DNA of 64,000 nt. Source: Zobellia uliginosa (GTDB lineage: Bacteria; Bacteroidota; Bacteroidia; Flavobacteriales; Flavobacteriaceae). The translations under genes and the position numbers were made by a program. The notes beneath the pieces are model-generated. The model was not told where the DNA came from. It saw nothing but the letters and a program-made list of their open reading frames with translations, and searched no databases. The stretch is from assembly GCF_900156625.1 (NCBI RefSeq), contig NZ_FTOB01000005.1, positions 62,001-126,000 of the forward strand. The letters are read 5' to 3'. Positions 62,149 to 64,000 of the stretch are shown one piece after another; positions within the stretch are counted from its first letter, which is position 1; each line of letters begins with the position of its first letter.

Positions 62149-64000
62149 ATGGGAAAAAAAGTTTTAGATTCGAGTATTGGGGACGTAGCGGAGTTGGAAA
62201 GGGAAATAACTCCGGAAGAAATTGGCCAACAGGCCCAACTGATACCGTTTTGGTATAGAAACAGCGGCTTGTACATTAAAAAGGGCAGGTTCTTTCCGGT
62301 CTTTCCGAAAATACCGATAAAGATGAAGCCGTCTGGGGTTCAGAGTGCAATTGACCTTGATGTTCTGAACGAGGAAGAACGGGCTAGTCTTCCTATATTG
62401 CCATTTCTCTCTTACGAAGAACTGAGGCTTGATATTGACGGTCAATTTCCGTTAATGATGGCCAGTGGTTACCTGAGGTTTCCAGGGGTGCATTACGTAG
62501 CGAAGTTGAGCAAGTCGGGCAATGATTACTTGGGTAAAATCTGGTACAGGCATGGTAATGTAGCCTCGTTTGCCTACAAGTATATCAAAATCGAGTTGAC
62601 CAATTCAATCTTCCCAAAAAACAAGAAGGCCAAGGTCACTTTTTACGGAAACGGAGATACCAAAAAAGTTTCGACCTATAATTTTAGTAGCAGTCAGTTT
62701 AGAAAAGTCGATTTTGAATTCGATTACGAAGAAGGGGTAAAACCGGTGTTGTCTATAGATACCCATGCCCATCCGATAAGGCCTGCGAGTCTGGTCAAAG
62801 AAAAATTGACACTTGAAAAAGTGTATCAGCGGGCTGGTTTTACGGTTACGCGATCCGCCGGTGATGAGGTTCCTTCGGCGTTAAAAGGGGCGAATGGTAC
62901 TTGGAGCAATATGGAAATGCATGATGCCATGCAGGCCTATTGGTCTAAATTCAGCGCAGCACCCAAGTGGGCCTTGTGGACCTTCTTTGCCAAACAACAT
63001 GATATAGGCCCGAACCTTGGAGGGATTATGTTCGATGATATCGGTCCTAACCACAGACAGGGTACGGCTATATTTTACGACTCTTTTATTAATAATGCGC
63101 CAGTGGGTGACGCCAATCCGGCAGCCTTTGTCAAACGTTCAAAATTCTGGACGGCCGCCCATGAAATGGGGCATGCCTTTAATTTGGCCCATTCATGGCA
63201 AAAAAACTATCCCGGTTTTGGCTTTTCATGGATTCCACTGGCCAACGATCCTGAAGACCGTAGCTTTATGAACTATCCCGGTAGGGTTAGTGGGGGTGAA
63301 AACGCTTTCTATTCCGATTTTGATTTTAGGTTTACCGATAACGAGTTGTTGTTTATGCGCCATGCCCCTAACGATTTTGTTGAAATGGGAAATAGCGACT
63401 GGTTCGAGAACCACGCTTTTGAACAAGAAGCGTCCATTACCGATAATAGGTTGTCGTTAGAGATAAACGTATTACAGGAAGGCCGAGTGGCCGAATACCT
63501 TGAGCCTGTGTATTTGGAGCTGACCTTGAGGAATACTTCCGGTGCTCCCATAGCGGTGAGCAAACGCTTGATTGACAACCTTAAGAATGTTATGGTGCTT
63601 ATTCAAGGGCCCAACGGCAAGGTGTCTAAGGTGCGTAGTTTTGTCGAGTACCTTCTCGAGGATAAAGAGGTGGTCTTGTTGCCCGATGAAATCATGACCC
63701 ATAAACATTTTATATCCGCAGGTCCCGATGGTTGGTATATAAAAGATAGTGGTAGCTATAAAATTTCGGCCATGTTAGAGAACAAGGATCAAGTTTATAG
63801 TTCCAATCAGGTGGAATTGGAAGTACTCTTGCCTAAAACTACCGAAGCCCAATTATTGGCGAATCAATATTTTACCGAAGAGGTGGCGCGAGTCTTGTTT
63901 TTTAATGGTAGCCGAGTGCTTACCACTGGAAACAAGGTGTTGCAAAAAGTAGTGGACAGCCTACCGGAAAGTAATGTTTCGGTACATGCGGCTATGGCAC
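62149..64000 (+). CDS. Large protein with metzincin-type zinc site (3' end outside window)
   Basis: An open frame of 617 codons that runs off the right edge. Its zinc motif at residues 338-348 is HEMGHAFNLAH, which fits HExxHxxxxxH of metzincins, with Asn where Gly is usual. About 30 residues later comes SFMNYP, resembling the Met-turn. The protein starts MGKKVLDSSIGDVAELEREI, with no signal peptide or lipobox, yet the part before the catalytic site (about 60-230) and after it (430-600) look like beta-rich domains. I do not recognise the family. It could be a peptidase secreted by another route or an intracellular one. Confidence 0.85.
   Translation, partial: MGKKVLDSSIGDVAELEREITPEEIGQQAQLIPFWYRNSGLYIKKGRFFPVFPKIPIKMKPSGVQSAIDLDVLNEEERASLPILPFLSYEELRLDIDGQFPLMMASGYLRFPGVHYVAKLSKSGNDYLGKIWYRHGNVASFAYKYIKIELTNSIFPKNKKAKVTFYGNGDTKKVSTYNFSSSQFRKVDFEFDYEEGVKPVLSIDTHAHPIRPASLVKEKLTLEKVYQRAGFTVTRSAGDEVPSALKGANGTWSNMEMHDAMQAYWSKFSAAPKWALWTFFAKQHDIGPNLGGIMFDDIGPNHRQGTAIFYDSFINNAPVGDANPAAFVKRSKFWTAAHEMGHAFNLAHSWQKNYPGFGFSWIPLANDPEDRSFMNYPGRVSGGENAFYSDFDFRFTDNELLFMRHAPNDFVEMGNSDWFENHAFEQEASITDNRLSLEINVLQEGRVAEYLEPVYLELTLRNTSGAPIAVSKRLIDNLKNVMVLIQGPNGKVSKVRSFVEYLLEDKEVVLLPDEIMTHKHFISAGPDGWYIKDSGSYKISAMLENKDQVYSSNQVELEVLLPKTTEAQLLANQYFTEEVARVLFFNGSRVLTTGNKVLQKVVDSLPESNVSVHAAMA

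Overview
The window looks like a chromosomal segment of a marine member of the Flavobacteriaceae (Bacteroidota; Zobellia/Maribacter-like). The evidence is the gliding genes gldB and gldC, a SprT/PorT-type type IX secretion protein, a short primary sigma factor lacking region 1.1, TamL as a lipoprotein, an FtsZ with a very long tail, and promoters of the Bacteroidota type (TAnnTTTG at -7). Base composition is moderate and even. I see no insertion sequence, prophage, rRNA operon or CRISPR array, so this is mostly core genome with one accessory-looking metal-resistance block.

Layout: (1) 1-8.4 kb: the end of dnaG, an atypical response regulator, nadE, gldB-gldC, then a pirin, a lipoprotein-type class B1 metallo-beta-lactamase, engB and an alpha/beta hydrolase. 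(2) 8.5-24.1 kb: the complete local division and cell-wall (dcw) cluster mraZ-rsmH-ftsL-ftsI-murE-mraY-murD-ftsW-murG-murC-ftsQ-ftsA-ftsZ, all on the + strand and tightly packed. It is preceded by three 10-bp-spaced repeats that look like an MraZ operator and ends at a strong terminator; murF, murB and ddl are not here. (3) 24.2-28.8 kb: yqeY with a tRNA-Arg(TCG) 4 bases behind it, a tRNA-dihydrouridine synthase, a panE-like reductase and membrane proteins. (4) 29-40.1 kb: a zinc/cobalt/cadmium efflux block: a Cys/His-rich small exported protein, a CzcA pump fused to its own TolC-like outer-membrane channel, a lipoprotein adaptor, a P1B-2 ATPase, a TonB-dependent receptor and a small PepSY-like membrane protein. 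(5) 40.1-43.3 kb: a three-gene two-component module (unknown exported protein, TPR histidine kinase, LuxR-type regulator) behind a perfect inverted repeat. (6) 43.4-57.9 kb: mostly housekeeping genes on the - strand (ypdA, rpe, adenine/adenosine deaminase, trmL, rpoD, pnp, rpsO, accD, fbaA, tamL, sprT/porT). (7) 58-64 kb: ubiE/menG, trkA-trkH, and a large protein with a metzincin-type zinc site that runs off the right edge.

The points most worth a second look are: the loss of every zinc ligand in the zinc ribbons of both DnaG and AccD; a response regulator with Glu at the phosphorylation site; the CzcA-TolC fusion with an internal signal peptide; an apparently leaderless promoter for the zinc ATPase; a histidine kinase whose signal peptide is visible only if translation starts at a non-ATG codon; and the unexplained metzincin-like protein without a signal peptide at the right edge. 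No single undescribed multi-gene system is proven here; the 40.1-43.3 kb module and the right-edge metalloprotease are the best candidates for new biology. Family names come from recognition of motifs by eye; no database search was run.
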